This document shows, in pieces, positions 44,501 to 55,690 of a stretch of DNA of 64,000 bases (positions are counted from its first letter, which is position 1; the number at the start of each line of letters is the position of its first letter). A program made the position numbers and the translations under genes. The DNA comes from Arachis hypogaea. Its lineage: Eukaryota > Streptophyta > Magnoliopsida > Fabales > Fabaceae. Under the pieces are notes generated by a model. That model was not told where the DNA came from. It worked only from the letters and a program-made list of their open reading frames with translations, and did no database searches. The stretch is taken from the NCBI RefSeq assembly GCF_003086295.3, contig NC_092044.1:10422100-10486099 (forward strand), given 5' to 3'.

Positions 44501-45397
44501 AGGGAGTTTGATATGAAAGACTTGGGACCAGCAAACAAGATTTTAGGGATGCAAATTCACCGAGACAAAAAAGATAGGAAGATTTGGCTATCGCAAAAGA
44601 ATTATTTGAAGAAGATCTTGCAACGCTTCAATATGCAAGAATGTAAGCCAATTTCAACCCCACTTCCTATGAATTTCAAATTATCCTCAAGTATGTGCCC
44701 TAGTAGTGAAGCAGAGAGGATGGAAATGTCTCGAGTACCATATGCATCAGCGGTGGGAAGCCTTATGTATGCCATGATCTGTACAAGACCAGATATTGCT
44801 CAAGCAGTTGCGGTAGTAAGTCGATTTATGGCAGATCCAGGTAAAGAGCATTGGAATGTTGTTAAGAGGATCTTGAGATACATCAAAGGAACCTCGAATG
44901 TTGCATTATGTTTTGGAGGATCAGAATTCATTGTCAATGGATATGTCGATTCAGACTTTGCAGGTGATCTTGATAAACGAAAATCTACTACAGGCTATGT
45001 GTTTACACTTGCAGGAGGAGCTGTAAGCTGGCTATCTAAATTACAGACTGTTGTGGCTTTATCTACTACAGAAGCTGAATATATGGCAGCTACACAAGCA
45101 TGCAAGGAAGCTATTTGGATCCAAAGGTTGATAGAAGAACTCGGGCACAAACAACAGAAGATTTCTGTGTATTGTGACAGTCAGAGTGCCTTGCACATTG
45201 CAAGGAATCCTGCCTTTCATTCAAGAACAAAACACATTGGAGTACAATATCACTTTGTTCGGGAAGTAGTAGAAGAAGGAAGTGTTGATATGCAGAAGAT
45301 TCACACTAAAGACAACCTAGCAGATGCCATGACAAAACCAATCAACACAGAAAAGTTTGAATGGTGTAGATCCTCATACGGCCTATGGAATACATAA
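41504..45397 (+). CDS. Copia gag-pol polyprotein, intact
   Basis: 1297 residues in one frame. Order: gag (1-225, with YEIPKFSGSNFSIWKLKI at the N-terminus); CCHC zinc knuckle at 228-241 (CYNCGKRGHFKKDC); aspartic protease with DSGA at 291-294; pre-integrase HxxxH...CxxC region (about 420-465); integrase with D480, D542 and E578 (D-x35-E spacing); reverse transcriptase with the QLDVKTAFLHGELEE region and YVDD at 977-980; RNase H from about 1145 with D1149 (YVDSDFAGD) and TTEAEY. The integrase-before-RT order is the Copia arrangement. The polyprotein would be cut by its own protease and act in cytoplasmic particles, copying the element RNA and inserting the cDNA. No stop, frameshift or missing catalytic residue was found. 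Confidence 0.96.
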   Translation: MAAKYEIPKFSGSNFSIWKLKIKSIMRKDNCVTAIEGRPTGITDEKWKEMDNNAVANLHLALADSVLSSVAEKKTAKEIWDALTKLYEVKSLHNKIFLKRRLYILRMSESTSATDHINNLNTLFSQLSSLEYTIAENERAELLLQSLPDSYDQLIINLTNNVLTDYLSFDDMAAAVLEEESRRKNKEDRLESSKQAEALLMTRGRLMERGFSGSQSRPKSQSKKQVKCYNCGKRGHFKKDCWNKKSIEKVPEGSSSQGCVASTSDDGEILYGEATIGSKGSKQLTDVWIVDSGATWHMTPHRDWFCTYEPVLEGSVFMGNDHALEIVGIGTVKIKMFDGSIRSLQGVRHVKGLKKNLLSIGQLDELGCKTHIEGGILKVVVIKAEKIAANLYMLVGDTLQEAEASVASTSQEKMTMIWHCKLGHMSERGLKILVERNLIPGLKSVNLPFCKHCVTSKQHRLTFGRSTARSKHILELIHSDVWESPEMSLGGAKYLVSFIDDYSRRLWVFPIKKKSDVFAMFKEFKAKLELESGKKIKCLRTDNGGEYVDGDFLTFCKQAGIQRQFTVAYTPQQNGVAERMNRTLLERARAMLQTTGLAKSFWAEAVKTACYVINRSPSTAIGLKTPMEMWQGKPPNYSSLHIFGCPVYVMYNSQERTKLDPKSRKCIFLGYTDGVKGYRLWDPTARKVVVSRDVIFAEDELQKEQENDSTVKDITTVQIDEKCREGDLSEAEPQHEEQEAEANDIEVRRSTRQRRTPSWHSNYVLTNHDAYCLLTEDGEPTTFMEAMRNPDASMWMTAMQEEIEALHRNHTWKLVELLAGRKAIGNKWVYKIKRDSNNQVERYRARLVVKGYAQKEGIDFNEIFSPVVRLTTIRVVLAICAAFDLHLEQLDVKTAFLHGELEEEIYMLQPEGFEEKGKENLVCRLTKSLYGLKQAPRCWYKKFDSFIISLGYNRLSSDHCTYYKRSGDNDFIILLLYVDDMLVVGPNKDQIQELKAQLAREFDMKDLGPANKILGMQIHRDKKDRKIWLSQKNYLKKILQRFNMQECKPISTPLPMNFKLSSSMCPSSEAERMEMSRVPYASAVGSLMYAMICTRPDIAQAVAVVSRFMADPGKEHWNVVKRILRYIKGTSNVALCFGGSEFIVNGYVDSDFAGDLDKRKSTTGYVFTLAGGAVSWLSKLQTVVALSTTEAEYMAATQACKEAIWIQRLIEELGHKQQKISVYCDSQSALHIARNPAFHSRTKHIGVQYHFVREVVEEGSVDMQKIHTKDNLADAMTKPINTEKFEWCRSSYGLWNT

Positions 45398-45445
45398 GCA
45401 ACATGAATTTTGAAAATTTATCAAAATTAGCTTTAAGTGGGAGAT

Positions 45446-45873
45446 TGTGAAAATTAGTAAAGCTAATTTTAGAAAATATATAAATAAATAATAACTAAAT
45501 AAAATGAGAGGTAATAAACAATCTTAATTTATAACCTTAGAATTTTAGTGGTTGAAAAAGAGAAGAATTATATACCTCTAATTGACGGATGGTTCATATT
45601 GAAGAGACTCACCTATAAATTGAGTTTTTCTTTAATTCATTTCAATCAAGTCATCCAAAGAGAATAACATAATATTTCTTTGAGTAGTTTTCTTCTATAT
45701 ATATAGAGAGAAGTGTGTTCTCCTTTTGTCAAGAGAGAGTGTTATTGTAGTCTCCTTGTGAGAGAGAGAAGTAGTAATTCTCAAAGAAAGTTATTCAATT
45801 GTTTCCATATTTTATACAAATTTCTAATTTTTCATCTCTATATTTTGCTGTGTCATTTGTCTGGTACCTAACA
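45446..45873 (+). repeat. 3' LTR of intact Copia
   Basis: Partner of 41008-41435, same length. I found no difference on reading the two side by side. Confidence 0.95.
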
Positions 45874-45878
45874 ATATA

Positions 45879-46425
45879 CAAATAATATTTTTGTATAAAC
45901 TAATTTAATCATCTACCAAATAATGAAAAATAATATTAACATCCGTTATTTAATTTCCATTAAAACACTATAATGACTTATAAAGTTTGTTGTTTGTGAA
46001 TGATTTAGTCCTTTTTTTTTATTCTATATGTATTAGTAGGAGTTTAGAATTTTATTACTGCTGCTCAATGTATATGAGGAGTTAAGAAACTTATTGTAGT
46101 TATTTTATGAGTAGTTACGTTCCCAAAGAAAATTGCTCTGAGGAATCAAGGGATGTCTGGACCTTTTTAGAGTGATGCAGCGGTCTCCAAAATATACGTT
46201 CTTTGTTCTCTTGATTAAGGCACAAAATAACCTCTGCATTAGAACGGTGGAACTACTCAAGTTACAGTAGGGTATATTGATTATGCTATAAATATTGAAA
46301 TAAATTATTTTATTAATTCAAATTATTCATATTAAATCATCAAAAATTATATATTATAGTGCAGAAGTTTATGTTTATTTATAAAAATTACAAGTTAAAA
46401 ATTAAAAATTAATAGAAGAATTTTT
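45879..46425. other. AT-rich intergenic DNA
   Basis: No gene is seen between the Copia and the LINE relic. Confidence 0.4.
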
Positions 46426-47340
46426 TTTAACGAAAAAACTCAACACTCAAGTGAAGCAATGAAAGACAAAGACATCAAAATAAAGAACAAGCTAACCCCT
46501 ATGTTATTTCTGACATAACCATTAACAATATGAGTTATTTATCACACCACTCTGCAGTACATGAAAATGTTTGAATCACACAATCTACGACTCCTGTTGT
46601 CTTACTTTAAAATATGACATCATTCCGTCGCAACCAAATGTTCCATATACTTGAGAAGAACCCAACTAGCCAAAATTTGCGCCTCTCTTTTTCATCGACA
46701 TTAATTTCCAACTCTCAAAGTGTTCTTTCAAAATACCGGATGCAGTCTACACCTGTCCAAACTTCGAGATCCATGCACACCACACTTGCCAAGAGTACTC
46801 ACTAGTAACAAATAAGTATTGTATATTTTCAATATTTTTTCTTGCACAACACGCACATATTATCATTCTGTGGTAAGATTCCCAACTTATTTAGCCGATC
46901 CTTTGTATTGACCCTGCTTATCAAAATAAACCAAGTGAACAACTCGGCTCGAGGTAGAACTAAACCTTTCCAAATTTTCTTTGTGAATCTGTGTTTCTCA
47001 GAAACTCCTCATCCAAAGTCTCTTTTTGCAAAACCTGCATAAATGAGTTAGTCGAATAAACGCCTTCCTTGTCAAATTTTTACACCACTCTATCTTACAC
47101 TTCTACTATCAATTTAACAGATTACAAGACATGAAGCATCTTCTTCCATTGGAAGTGTCAAACCCACTCTATTTCATTTCAGAACCCGCAATCCCCAATT
47201 ACTAACCCTTTTTGGTTTGAAATCAAGAAGAGTCTCTAAAAGGAGTCTTTCAACTTTTTAACTTGGAGCCATGTATCCTCCCAAAAATTAATGGAAGAGT
47301 TGTCTCAATTTTTCTCAACAAAAACCTTTTTGTATTTCTA
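46426..47340 (-). pseudogene. L1-type LINE relic with zinc-binding RT domain
   Basis: On the - strand, about 46940-46840 reads FTWFILISRVNTKDRLNKLGILPQ, then NDNMCVLCK, and further pieces (SWQVWCAW, about 46790-46760) follow with stops between. This is the zf-RVT domain found at the C-terminus of plant L1 reverse transcriptases. The 3' end appears to lie near 46426, at an A-rich stretch on the - strand. The RT core itself is not seen, so this is a short 3' relic. Confidence 0.6.
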
Positions 47341-47630
47341 ATAGGGCGGCTGAATTACAATTACTTTAATGAAAAAAGAGTTGTTGGAGCGGCTTTGGTA
47401 TGTTGAGGATCGAAACCCTGAAATCACTATTTATATTTGAGCATTGCACCTATTAAATCTTAAAATCCAAATAAAAATAATATCTAAAACCCAAAAGATA
47501 GTACCTGATTTTATTTTCATTTAATTTCAAATAAAAAATAATTATGACATATTCAATTTAATATTTATAACAATAAATATAGCTTATTTCACATCTATTG
47601 AGTCTAAAAAATAGTTATAACATATTAAAT
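47341..47630. other. AT-rich spacer
   Basis: No gene is supported. It joins the LINE relic to the 5'-truncated SIRE-type element. Confidence 0.3.
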
Positions 47631-47639
47631 TGGGATATG

Positions 47640-50600
47640 TTAGAATGTTTCAAATTTTTAAACTTGTGAAAAAGAATTTAGTTATAGGTCTTCTTAAGAT
47701 CAAATTTGACAAAGATCACTTCTGATACTTGTCATTTGGGTAAGCAAACTAAATGTTCTTTTAAATTCAAGAATGACATCTCTACTAAAAGATCATTAAA
47801 AATGTTACATATTGATCTTTTTGGTCCTACTAGGACTCAAATCCTAGGTGGTAAACATTGAGGTTTAGTGGTGGTTGATGATTATACAAGATTTGGATGA
47901 GTTCTTTTCTTAGCTCATAAAAATGATGCTTTTTCAGCATTTTTTTCATTTGCAAAAAATTCAAAACAAAAAAAATTAAAAATTGTTTTCATAAAAAGTG
48001 ATTATGGAAAGGAGTTTGAAAACTAAGATTTTGAATTATTTTATGATGAATTTGGTATTTTTCACAATTTTTCATATCCTAAAATATCTCAACAAAATAA
48101 AGTTGTTGAGAGGAGAAATACAAGCTTTCAAGAAATAGTTAGGACAATGCTTTGTAAGAATAAAGTTCCAAAATTTTTATGGGCTAAAACTGTAAACACA
48201 TCTTGTTATATTTTGAATCGAACCATCACTGAAATTTTTTTAAAGAAAATCTCATATGAGCTATGAAAAGGAATTCCTCCCAACCTTAAATATTTTCATA
48301 TTTTTGGGAGCAAATGTTTTACTTTAAATGCTAAATATAATTTTAAAAAATTTGATCCAAAATCATATGAATGTATTTTTGTTGATTATTCAACCACTAG
48401 TAGAACTTATAGAGTTTACATCAAGAAACATAGAATCATTAAAGAGTTCATACATGTTACTTTTTGTGAATCTAACACAATTTCAAGTGTTATTAAAGAA
48501 AATGATGTAGGATGTAAAATTGGACAAAATTCAAGTGGAGTCCAAATTGACGACAAATCAGAACTCACCTTGAAAAATGTTGTCCCTGATTTTGCAGAAC
48601 AAATTCCGGGAGACAAATTTGTTTTGCCTCCTACCGAAGCAGAAAATTCTAAAAGTATCAATTATGTAGTATCCAATCATACCAGACTTGAGATTACATC
48701 ATCTAAACTCAGAGAATGGAAGTTCTTATAAAATTATCCACATGAGTTTATTATTGGAGATTCATCTCAAGGAGTTACCACAAGATCCTCTAAAAAAAGA
48801 AGGATGAAACTAAATGATTTTGCTCTCATCTCTCAAGTGAAACCTCAAAATGTGAAGGAATCCCTTGATGATCCTTCATGAGTCAAGGCAATAGAAGAAG
48901 AACTAGTCCAATTTGAGAAGAATAACGTTTGGACATTGGTGCCAAATTTAAATGGTAAGAAGGTAACAGGTACCAAATAGATCTTTCGAAATAAATTAGG
49001 TGAGAATGGTAGTATTCTAGAAACAAAGAAAGACTAGTAGTTCAAGGATATGACCAAGAGAAAGGCATTGACTTTGATGAGTCATTTGCTCCGGTTACAA
49101 GGATGGAAGCAATAAGATTATTGCTTGCATATGCAGCCCACAAAGGGTTTAAACTCTTCAAAATGGATATTAAATGTATCTTTTTAAATAGAATTATTGA
49201 TAGAGAAGTATACGTAGTTCAGCATTCCGATTTTAAAAATAAAGATTTTTTAAACCATATTTTTAAACTATCTAAAATTATTTATGGTTTGAGACAAGTT
49301 TCAAGAGTTTGGTATAAAAGACTTAACTCTTTCCTATTGAAAAATAATTTTTAAAGGGATACTACGGATACAACTCTTTTCATTAAAGAGTCTAATGATC
49401 ATTTTATAATTGTTCAAACTTATGTGGATGATACTGTGTTTGGATTGGCTAATAAAGTCTTGCGTGCTGATTTTGAAAATTTAATGACTAGTGAGTTTGA
49501 TATGAGTATGATGGGAAAATTCACATTCTTCCTAGGATTCCAAATCAAACAAACTCTTAGTAGATTTTTTGTACACTAAGATAAATATGCCAAAGAGTTG
49601 GTAAAAAAATTTGGTTTAAAAAATTCTAAACCAATGAGTACACCTATGCATCCAAATTTCAAATTTGAAAAGGATGAAATATGAAAAGAGGTGGATGAAA
49701 TAAGGTATAAAGGAATGATAGAATCTCTCATGTATCTAACATCCTCTAGATTGGACATTATTCATAGTGATAGAGTTTGTTCTAGATCCTAATCTCATAT
49801 TAAAGAATCACATCTTTCAACTGTAAAAGAGATCATTAGATACATTAATGGCAATGTTGATTTTAGTCTTTAATATCACAAATCTAATGAGTTTTTTTTA
49901 GTAGGTTATTGTGATGCAAATTTTACCGGAGATCGAGTTGATAGAAGAAGCACTTCAAGAATTTGTTGCTTTCTTGATCAGTCTCTAAATGTGTGATCTA
50001 ACAAGAAATAAGCTACTGTTGCATTATCCACTACCGAAGTTGAATACATAGCTTCTTCTTCTTCTTCTTGTTCACAATTTTTATGGCTTAAAACACAACT
50101 TGCATATTACAAATTACAAGTCAATAGTATTTCTTTATTTTGTGAAAACATGAGTGCTATTAACATTTCAAAAAATTCTGTTTTGCACTTAAGAACTAAA
50201 CACATTGAAGTGAGATTTACGCCCAGTTTGGGTAAATGACTTAAATAAGCTCTTTTGGAAAAAGAGTTTAAAGGATAAGGACTTTTATTAATAGCAGCTT
50301 ATAAATAAGTTATTTTGTGTTTGAATTTTTAGTTATAGAAATACTTATTTTAAAGTTGTAGCATTTGGATAAATAACTCAAAAAATACAATTTCTGTTTT
50401 CACAAAAAATGGATATTAAAACAAGGATGATAACAAATACTTTTCAATATTGAATGTTGATTTTTTATAACCTAATCACTAAAATTATAATTGTTTAGAC
50501 AATTAATTCTTTATAATAGCACAATAATAATAGCAGCTATATAAAAATAATAGCAGCTATATAAAAATAATAGCAGCTATATAAAAATAAAATCACATAA

Positions 50601-51240
50601 AAAAATAAAATTAAAACTGAAATTTTATACCACACACAATGTTAAATACAAATTTAATAATAAAAATAAAGTGGTAAAATAATAAAAAAATTAAAATAAA
50701 TATATATAATAGGTGGTTCAGATGGAACATTATTTTAAAATGGTGGTGGAGGGTCTATTTTCAACAAATAAATCATTACGTGAAAATGATGGTAGAAGGC
50801 CAATACTTCTAGCAGTTGGAATCTTGGATGAAAATGGTGATAGGAAGCCAGAAATAAAAGTAGATTTTTTTTTGTTTTGAGGTGATATTTTTTACAGGAA
50901 TGATAGAATGACTTTTTGAGGAGGAGAAATCATATATTTTTACTTCTTCAAAAAATTTTGAATTAACTTTTCGAAAACTTAAAAGTTCTTTTTAAAATAG
51001 TGCCAAACATGCGTACAGTACAGTGACTTTTCATAATTCAAAAATAAGAAAAAGTAGATTCTGCTACTTCCCAAATGAGTTCTTACTCTATTAAAAAACA
51101 TGTATAAAAAAGAATAATTGACATATAATTTGTAAAATTTGAGGATCAACTGCCTGATATCTTTATAAAATCACTATATGAAGATATATTTTGCAAGCTA
51201 AGAACTACAATAGGAATTGTTGATGTTGAATTCCTAAATT
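47640..51240 (+). pseudogene. SIRE-type Copia pol relic
   Basis: The recognisable string of fragments is: integrase (DTCHLGKQTKCSF; LHIDLFGPTRT, about 47810; VERRNTSFQEIVRTML, about 48105), reverse transcriptase (QGYDQEKGIDFDESFAPVTRMEAIR, about 49048; KMDIKCIFLNRIID; IYGLRQVSRVWYKRL; YVDDTVFGL, about 49420) and RNase H (GYCDANFTGDRVDRRST, about 49905; ALSTTEVEYIA; HLRTKHIEVRF). The tail of RNase H resumes after the insertion (DQLPDIFIKSLYEDIFCKLRTTIGIVDVEF, about 51145-51235). There are more than ten stops or shifts, many of them TAA/TAG/TGA where Gln or Trp is expected. Confidence 0.85.
50221..51083. mobile_element. Insertion inside SIRE RNase H, with 20-bp tandem repeats
   Basis: RNase H homology stops after EVRF and resumes with the downstream conserved tail, so about 860 bases were inserted. 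The left end GCCCAGTTTGGGTAAATGAC and the inverted right end GAACTCATTTGGGAAGTAGC are imperfect terminal repeats. At 50523-50587 the 20-base unit ATAATAGCAGCTATATAAAA occurs three times. It has no coding capacity and is probably a hAT-type non-autonomous element. Confidence 0.6.
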
Positions 51241-51809
51241 AATTTGATGATGTTACTTTTTAGTTGTTTTTATCTCTCAGATTAATAAGAGATAAAACTG
51301 AATAAATAATGACTCCTAAATTTTTTGGATATCAGATTAATTATTGATAAAATTAATTGATATGGATCAAAACTAAATTTTTGGTGGACTATTGTATTTT
51401 CTTAACACCACTATTAGACCCAAAAAAAAGAAGTTCTATTTTATGATGTGAACCTCATTATTTGCATTGATCAATCACATAAAAAAAAAGAGTATTTACA
51501 TTTTGGGTTTCTCTTCAAATCAAAATTTTATATTTGACTAGTCTTTTCAAAATTGCTTGTTTGCATTTTTTTAATTCAAACTTTTTTTAAATACTTTTTA
51601 TTTTATATTGTTTTGGGTTTGCAAAAAGAGTTCAAAACATTTATAGCATTTATTACTTGAAAATTTCTCATCTTCCCCACCACTCCTACATTCTCATTCA
51701 TCGTGCTCCATGAAATCCACCACCTAGAGGGCAAGCTCACACCCACATCCACATCCACATCCACATCCATTTTCATTCTTCCTCACACTCCTCTTATGTT
51801 CCCAAACTA
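51241..51809. other. Spacer between pol and env-like ORF
   Basis: Non-coding, AT-rich, ending in a CCACAT hexamer microsatellite (51747-51771). Confidence 0.5.
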
Positions 51810-52934
51810 ATGGCACGAACCAAGATCCTTCTCGACGTCCATCCATTGCACCCACTGATGGTGGCACTTCTAGGGCTAATGCTATCAAGGGGAAGAGACC
51901 TATGACGGATGAAGAACCTCCAATGTCTCCTCCACTTCGTTCATCTTCTCATCCTCAAGGACGTTCAGCACCATCTAATCGCACTTCAAAAGGTAAGCGA
52001 AGACCTTTTCTCAACTCAGTGAAAGAACTTACAACTCTTGATCCTGTTGGTTATAAATCTCATTTTGGTAACCGTCCACATTCACACTATGATCTTCGTC
52101 GTTTTTTATCTAGTATGAACTATGAATTTCATAAAGCTGTTATTTCTAAAACACCTCTATGTTCTACTTATGTGGCTGATTTGAATGCTATGGCTGAAAA
52201 GGGGATTAATTTTAAAGAGAACTTTGCTTACTTGGACTAGAAGAAACGTTTTGAAATCAGAAAACTAGTCTATCCTGATCTAGTTAGAGAATTCTATGGC
52301 AATATGTATTACCATGACAGAAGTGTTCACTCATATGTTAAAGGCCATGAAATACATTTGAACAAAGAATTTTTTAGTGATGCCCTTGATTATTACGATG
52401 TTGGTGTCAATGCCTACATCTCTAGAAAATGGAATAATGATCTGGGTATATTACACAAGAATGTGTTAGCTAACATTTATGAGAACATCTCATTCATGGA
52501 TGGTATGACTCCTAACCACAGAGTCCTAAGTCCTGTCAAATCCCAACTTCACAGCGTCAATACTCATATTCTCATGCCCCAAAGTAGTTCATATCAACGA
52601 GTCACCCTCTGTGATGCCTTTGTTCTCTATGCAATACTTCAACAAAATTAAAATCTCATTTGCTTACTTAATGATGCGCCATACACATGATTGTATTAAA
52701 AGTGATAAAAATGTTTCTCTACCATATGACATATTTTTAACTTGCATCTTTGAATATTTTGCTGTTGATCTGAATAATGAACACCAAAAAAATAGAATTT
52801 CATCACTTAAGGACGATGGTGCAGTCAAACAGACAAAAGAAAAAGGAACTAAGTCCACCAGAGACATGGTTATGGAGGAAGAAGAAGATGAGAGTATCCC
52901 TCCTCCTTCGACTGTGGGCAACATCAAGTTCTAA
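51810..52934 (+). pseudogene. Env-like / 'putative plant transposon protein' ORF of SIRE element
   Basis: The frame starts MARTK at 51810, shifts by one near 51825, then reads PSRRPSIAPTDGGTSRANA, a basic Ser/Pro-rich N-terminus, and the conserved globular part (YDLRRFLSSMNYEFHK; FEIRKLVYPDLVREFYGNM; HEIHLNKEFFSDALDYYDVG; LPYDIFLTCIFEYFAVDL). This matches the 'putative plant transposon protein' domain found downstream of pol in SIRE-type elements. Breaks are a TAG at about 52240 (Trp expected in LDWKKRFE) and a one-base shift near 52648. I see no signal peptide or clear membrane segment, so the name env-like reflects position only. Its function in the element is unknown. Confidence 0.7.
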
Positions 52935-53379
52935 CAAATATTTGATTAATTGAATTATCAAGGATGTGTTACAAGAGTTTATCAACCTTACAAAGCAAAT
53001 GATCAATTCCAATTAACAAGTTAGGAGACTAGCAATCCAAAATAAAATTCATGGTGAAAGTCTCAAAACAGGGTTGAAGTACTTCTAAAGTACTTTAACT
53101 CGTTAGAAGATGATCAAATATTGTCTGAGCATGAAGAGGAAGAAATTATGAGAACTAAGAATGAGGGTTCTCATGTCTAGCTCTTTGTCAATGATGTTAA
53201 TTCTAAAACACTGTTTCTCTTATGTTTAAATTCTAGTCTTTGAATACTTTTCATTTTGAATGACTTTAATAGATAGCTAATTAACTCCTAACTCTGAACT
53301 ATTGAATTATTCTGGTAGCCTAATCGCACTCTTGTGCAGGTGACACTACTTCCCTTTGATGATAAAAAAAAGGGAGAAA

Positions 53380-55690
53380 GTGAAAGTAAAAATAAATTAT
53401 TTTAAGGCACTATTTTGGAACTTCTTTGATGTTAGTTGATATTTTATGAAAAAGTATGACTGGCAAAGAATTTTTGAAACATTTGATTGTTGCTAATATA
53501 TGATTTATTTTGTGAATTGTTCATTGATTTGAAAGCTTGAATTACTTGAAGCTAACTGTTGTTTTGAAATTATTATTTGCAGCTTTGATTAAGAAACTTG
53601 ATTATAATTGCTTATTAATCATAGCTTTTATTGGTATTTATTTTTGATTGAATAAGGCTATTTAAATTTTTTATTGGATAAATAGCCTTGTAAATATTAA
53701 CAAATGATCAGATAGATTCTTTCATGTATAAAACTATTTGAAAAAGTTTTTGGATGTTTGGCATTGTTTCTACATAAATTGTGTTGATATTAGGTTAAAA
53801 AATACAAACATTCATAAAGAGGCAAGTGAATAATAATAAAAAAAAAGAATTGTACATCAAAATATAAACATCAAATGAAAGTTTCTAAAATTCTTCTTAT
53901 TTCTTTTTCAATTCATTTTATAATGTTTATCATCAAGCGAGAGATTATTGAATTTGAATAACTAATAACATATTAAAGATGATGACTAAATATCATTATT
54001 AGATTAAAAGCTTAATTATGTGTGTGATTAGTTTGTTAATTGTGCAAGAAATTTAACTAATCAAAACTAACACAAAGGACAAAAAAACATGCCCAACAAA
54101 CTAATGAAGTCCAAAGTGATAAAAAATCTGAATGGCTAGTATAAGGCCCACATATACTCAAGTTCAAGGAAATATTTATAAATTACAACTACAAATTTTC
54201 TTCCAAAACAAAAAAATACTTCAAGCCTCAATTGATGAATTAAGCCCATGTTCATAACATCCAAGTCCATTCACTTATTTGGTGATCTAATTTCTTATAC
54301 TCTAATTAGTTGCTGCTAAAGAATGGAACTCCACTTTCATTTGAACTATTCCACCACACCACCAAACCAAACTCTTTCTTTTTTTTCTCTTTTCTCTTTT
54401 TTATCACCCACTTGAAACTCTAAAGCAAAGCAAAAAAAAGGAAAAGCTCTAATTAGGGCTAAATCAAAAGTACAAAAAGTAGACTACCAATTTTAATAAA
54501 AAAAAAATCAAAGAAGTCAGGGCTTCAAACAAATATCACATCCTATGGTTACATTGGAGAAAGATTTCTATTTTTGTGCAACATTAAAGCTTGTAGAAAA
54601 AAATCTCCTCTTTGCATACACCGAATCGAAAAGTTTAAGAATTTGAAAGTTATGGAGCTTTGCAAAAAATCAATAGTCAGAAAAGTTACTTAGAGGTAAA
54701 GCACAAATAAAGGACTTAGATTCTTGAAGTAAGATGAGAAAAGATGAAAAAGAAGAAACAAGGTATGAATGCATGTATTGTTAAATCATTATTGCTACTC
54801 TATTCTGCGTCGCTATTGCTGCTACTCTATTCTGCATCGCTGTTGCTGCTAACTTTTGGAGAGAAGAAGTCAAATGTATTGAAGGAATGTTTCAAGTTTT
54901 GGAAACTTTACTCCTCTATTAAAGGGGTAAACGGCTAAGAATTAGAGTAAGGAGTGAGAGCACAAAGTTTGGGTTCCCATAATTTATAGAGCTATTCATT
55001 CTTCTCCTTTATGATTCTCAGTTGAATATTTTGCTTTCTCAGTTTTATCTTTCTTTGTTTCAATGGAAAAAGACATTATAGTGAGGAATGTAAGAAAAAA
55101 TCATTGAAAGAAAAAAGGCAAAGAGAATTAGACTTAAAGAAAAATTAATGTTTATTTCAGAAATCCTCTTGAGGAGATTTCCTTGTTAAGTTAAGTAAGC
55201 ACTTAGTGGTTGAAAAACTATGGTGAGTTCCTAGTCAAATTTGGCTTAGGTAGAAGTTGGTTTATTCCAAATAGAATTAGGTTAAATATTAGGGAAATTG
55301 GTTAATGTAATCTTGATTACAAATAGTGAAAATTCTATTATTGTTGTGATAGAGACTGGATGTAAGCTATATTACACCAGGTAGCTAAATTAGGATATAT
55401 GGCTTTGTCACTTCTCTTTTTCTTCTCTGATTCTAGTTTTATACTTTACGAGACAAAACAAAATTATCTCCTGCTTATTCTATCCAGTTATACTTCACAG
55501 CTATATACCTTGCACTCAGTTTTGTTTAGGTTCTTCCTTCGTCAAGAAACAAAATAAAAATATCTCCTATTTTTCTACACAAGGTGATTCAACAAAATCT
55601 GTAAAATACATCAAATTTGAAGAACAAGCAAATAAAATTAAAAGAGATCTAAATTCAACCCTCATTTTCTAAGCCACTAATATCCATTAC
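53380..55690 (+). repeat. 3' LTR of SIRE-type element
   Basis: Begins TGAAAGTAAAAAT directly after the purine tract and probably ends near ATCCATTACA (about 55690), after a TTCAACCCTC-like phrase typical of SIRE LTR ends. There is no second copy in the window, so the boundaries rest on these signals alone. Small frames inside (e.g. 54744-54938) are not genes. Confidence 0.5.

Larger units (their letters stand above)
41003..45878 (+). mobile_element. Copia retrotransposon, apparently intact and young
   Basis: 428-base LTRs at 41008-41435 and 45446-45873 look identical base for base by eye. ATATA target duplications are at 41003-41007 and 45874-45878. The primer site TGGTATCAGAGCC (41437-41449, initiator Met tRNA) follows the 5' LTR directly, and a purine tract AGTGGGAGA precedes the 3' LTR. 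One uninterrupted gag-pol frame lies between. All the parts needed for an autonomous Ty1/Copia element are present. It belongs to the same family as the decayed copy at 18690-23571; Tork/Tnt1-like by its gag and protease style. Confidence 0.95.
47630..55690 (+). mobile_element. SIRE-lineage Copia, 5'-truncated and decayed
   Basis: It carries the order integrase, reverse transcriptase, RNase H (47640-51240), then an env-like ORF (51810-52934), then a purine tract (AAAAAAAAGGGAGAAAGTG, about 53365-53384) and a long 3' LTR (about 53380-55690). A pol gene followed by a second downstream ORF and an LTR over 2 kb is typical of the SIRE/Maximus lineage best known from soybean. The 5' LTR, gag and protease are missing. 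An unrelated insertion (50221-51083) splits the RNase H region. Confidence 0.75.

Noticed and set aside
46614..47042. Two + strand frames (63 and 66 residues)
   Set aside because: They are antisense to the L1 zinc-binding RT relic, which explains the apparent coding bias.
50523..50590. Possible CRISPR-like direct repeats
   Set aside because: The units are directly adjacent without spacers and the DNA is a plant nuclear transposon.
54744..54938. 64-residue frame with a Leu-Leu-Tyr-Ser-Ala-Ser-Leu repeat
   Set aside because: It arises from a short tandem repeat in the SIRE LTR; there is no start context and no homologue I know.
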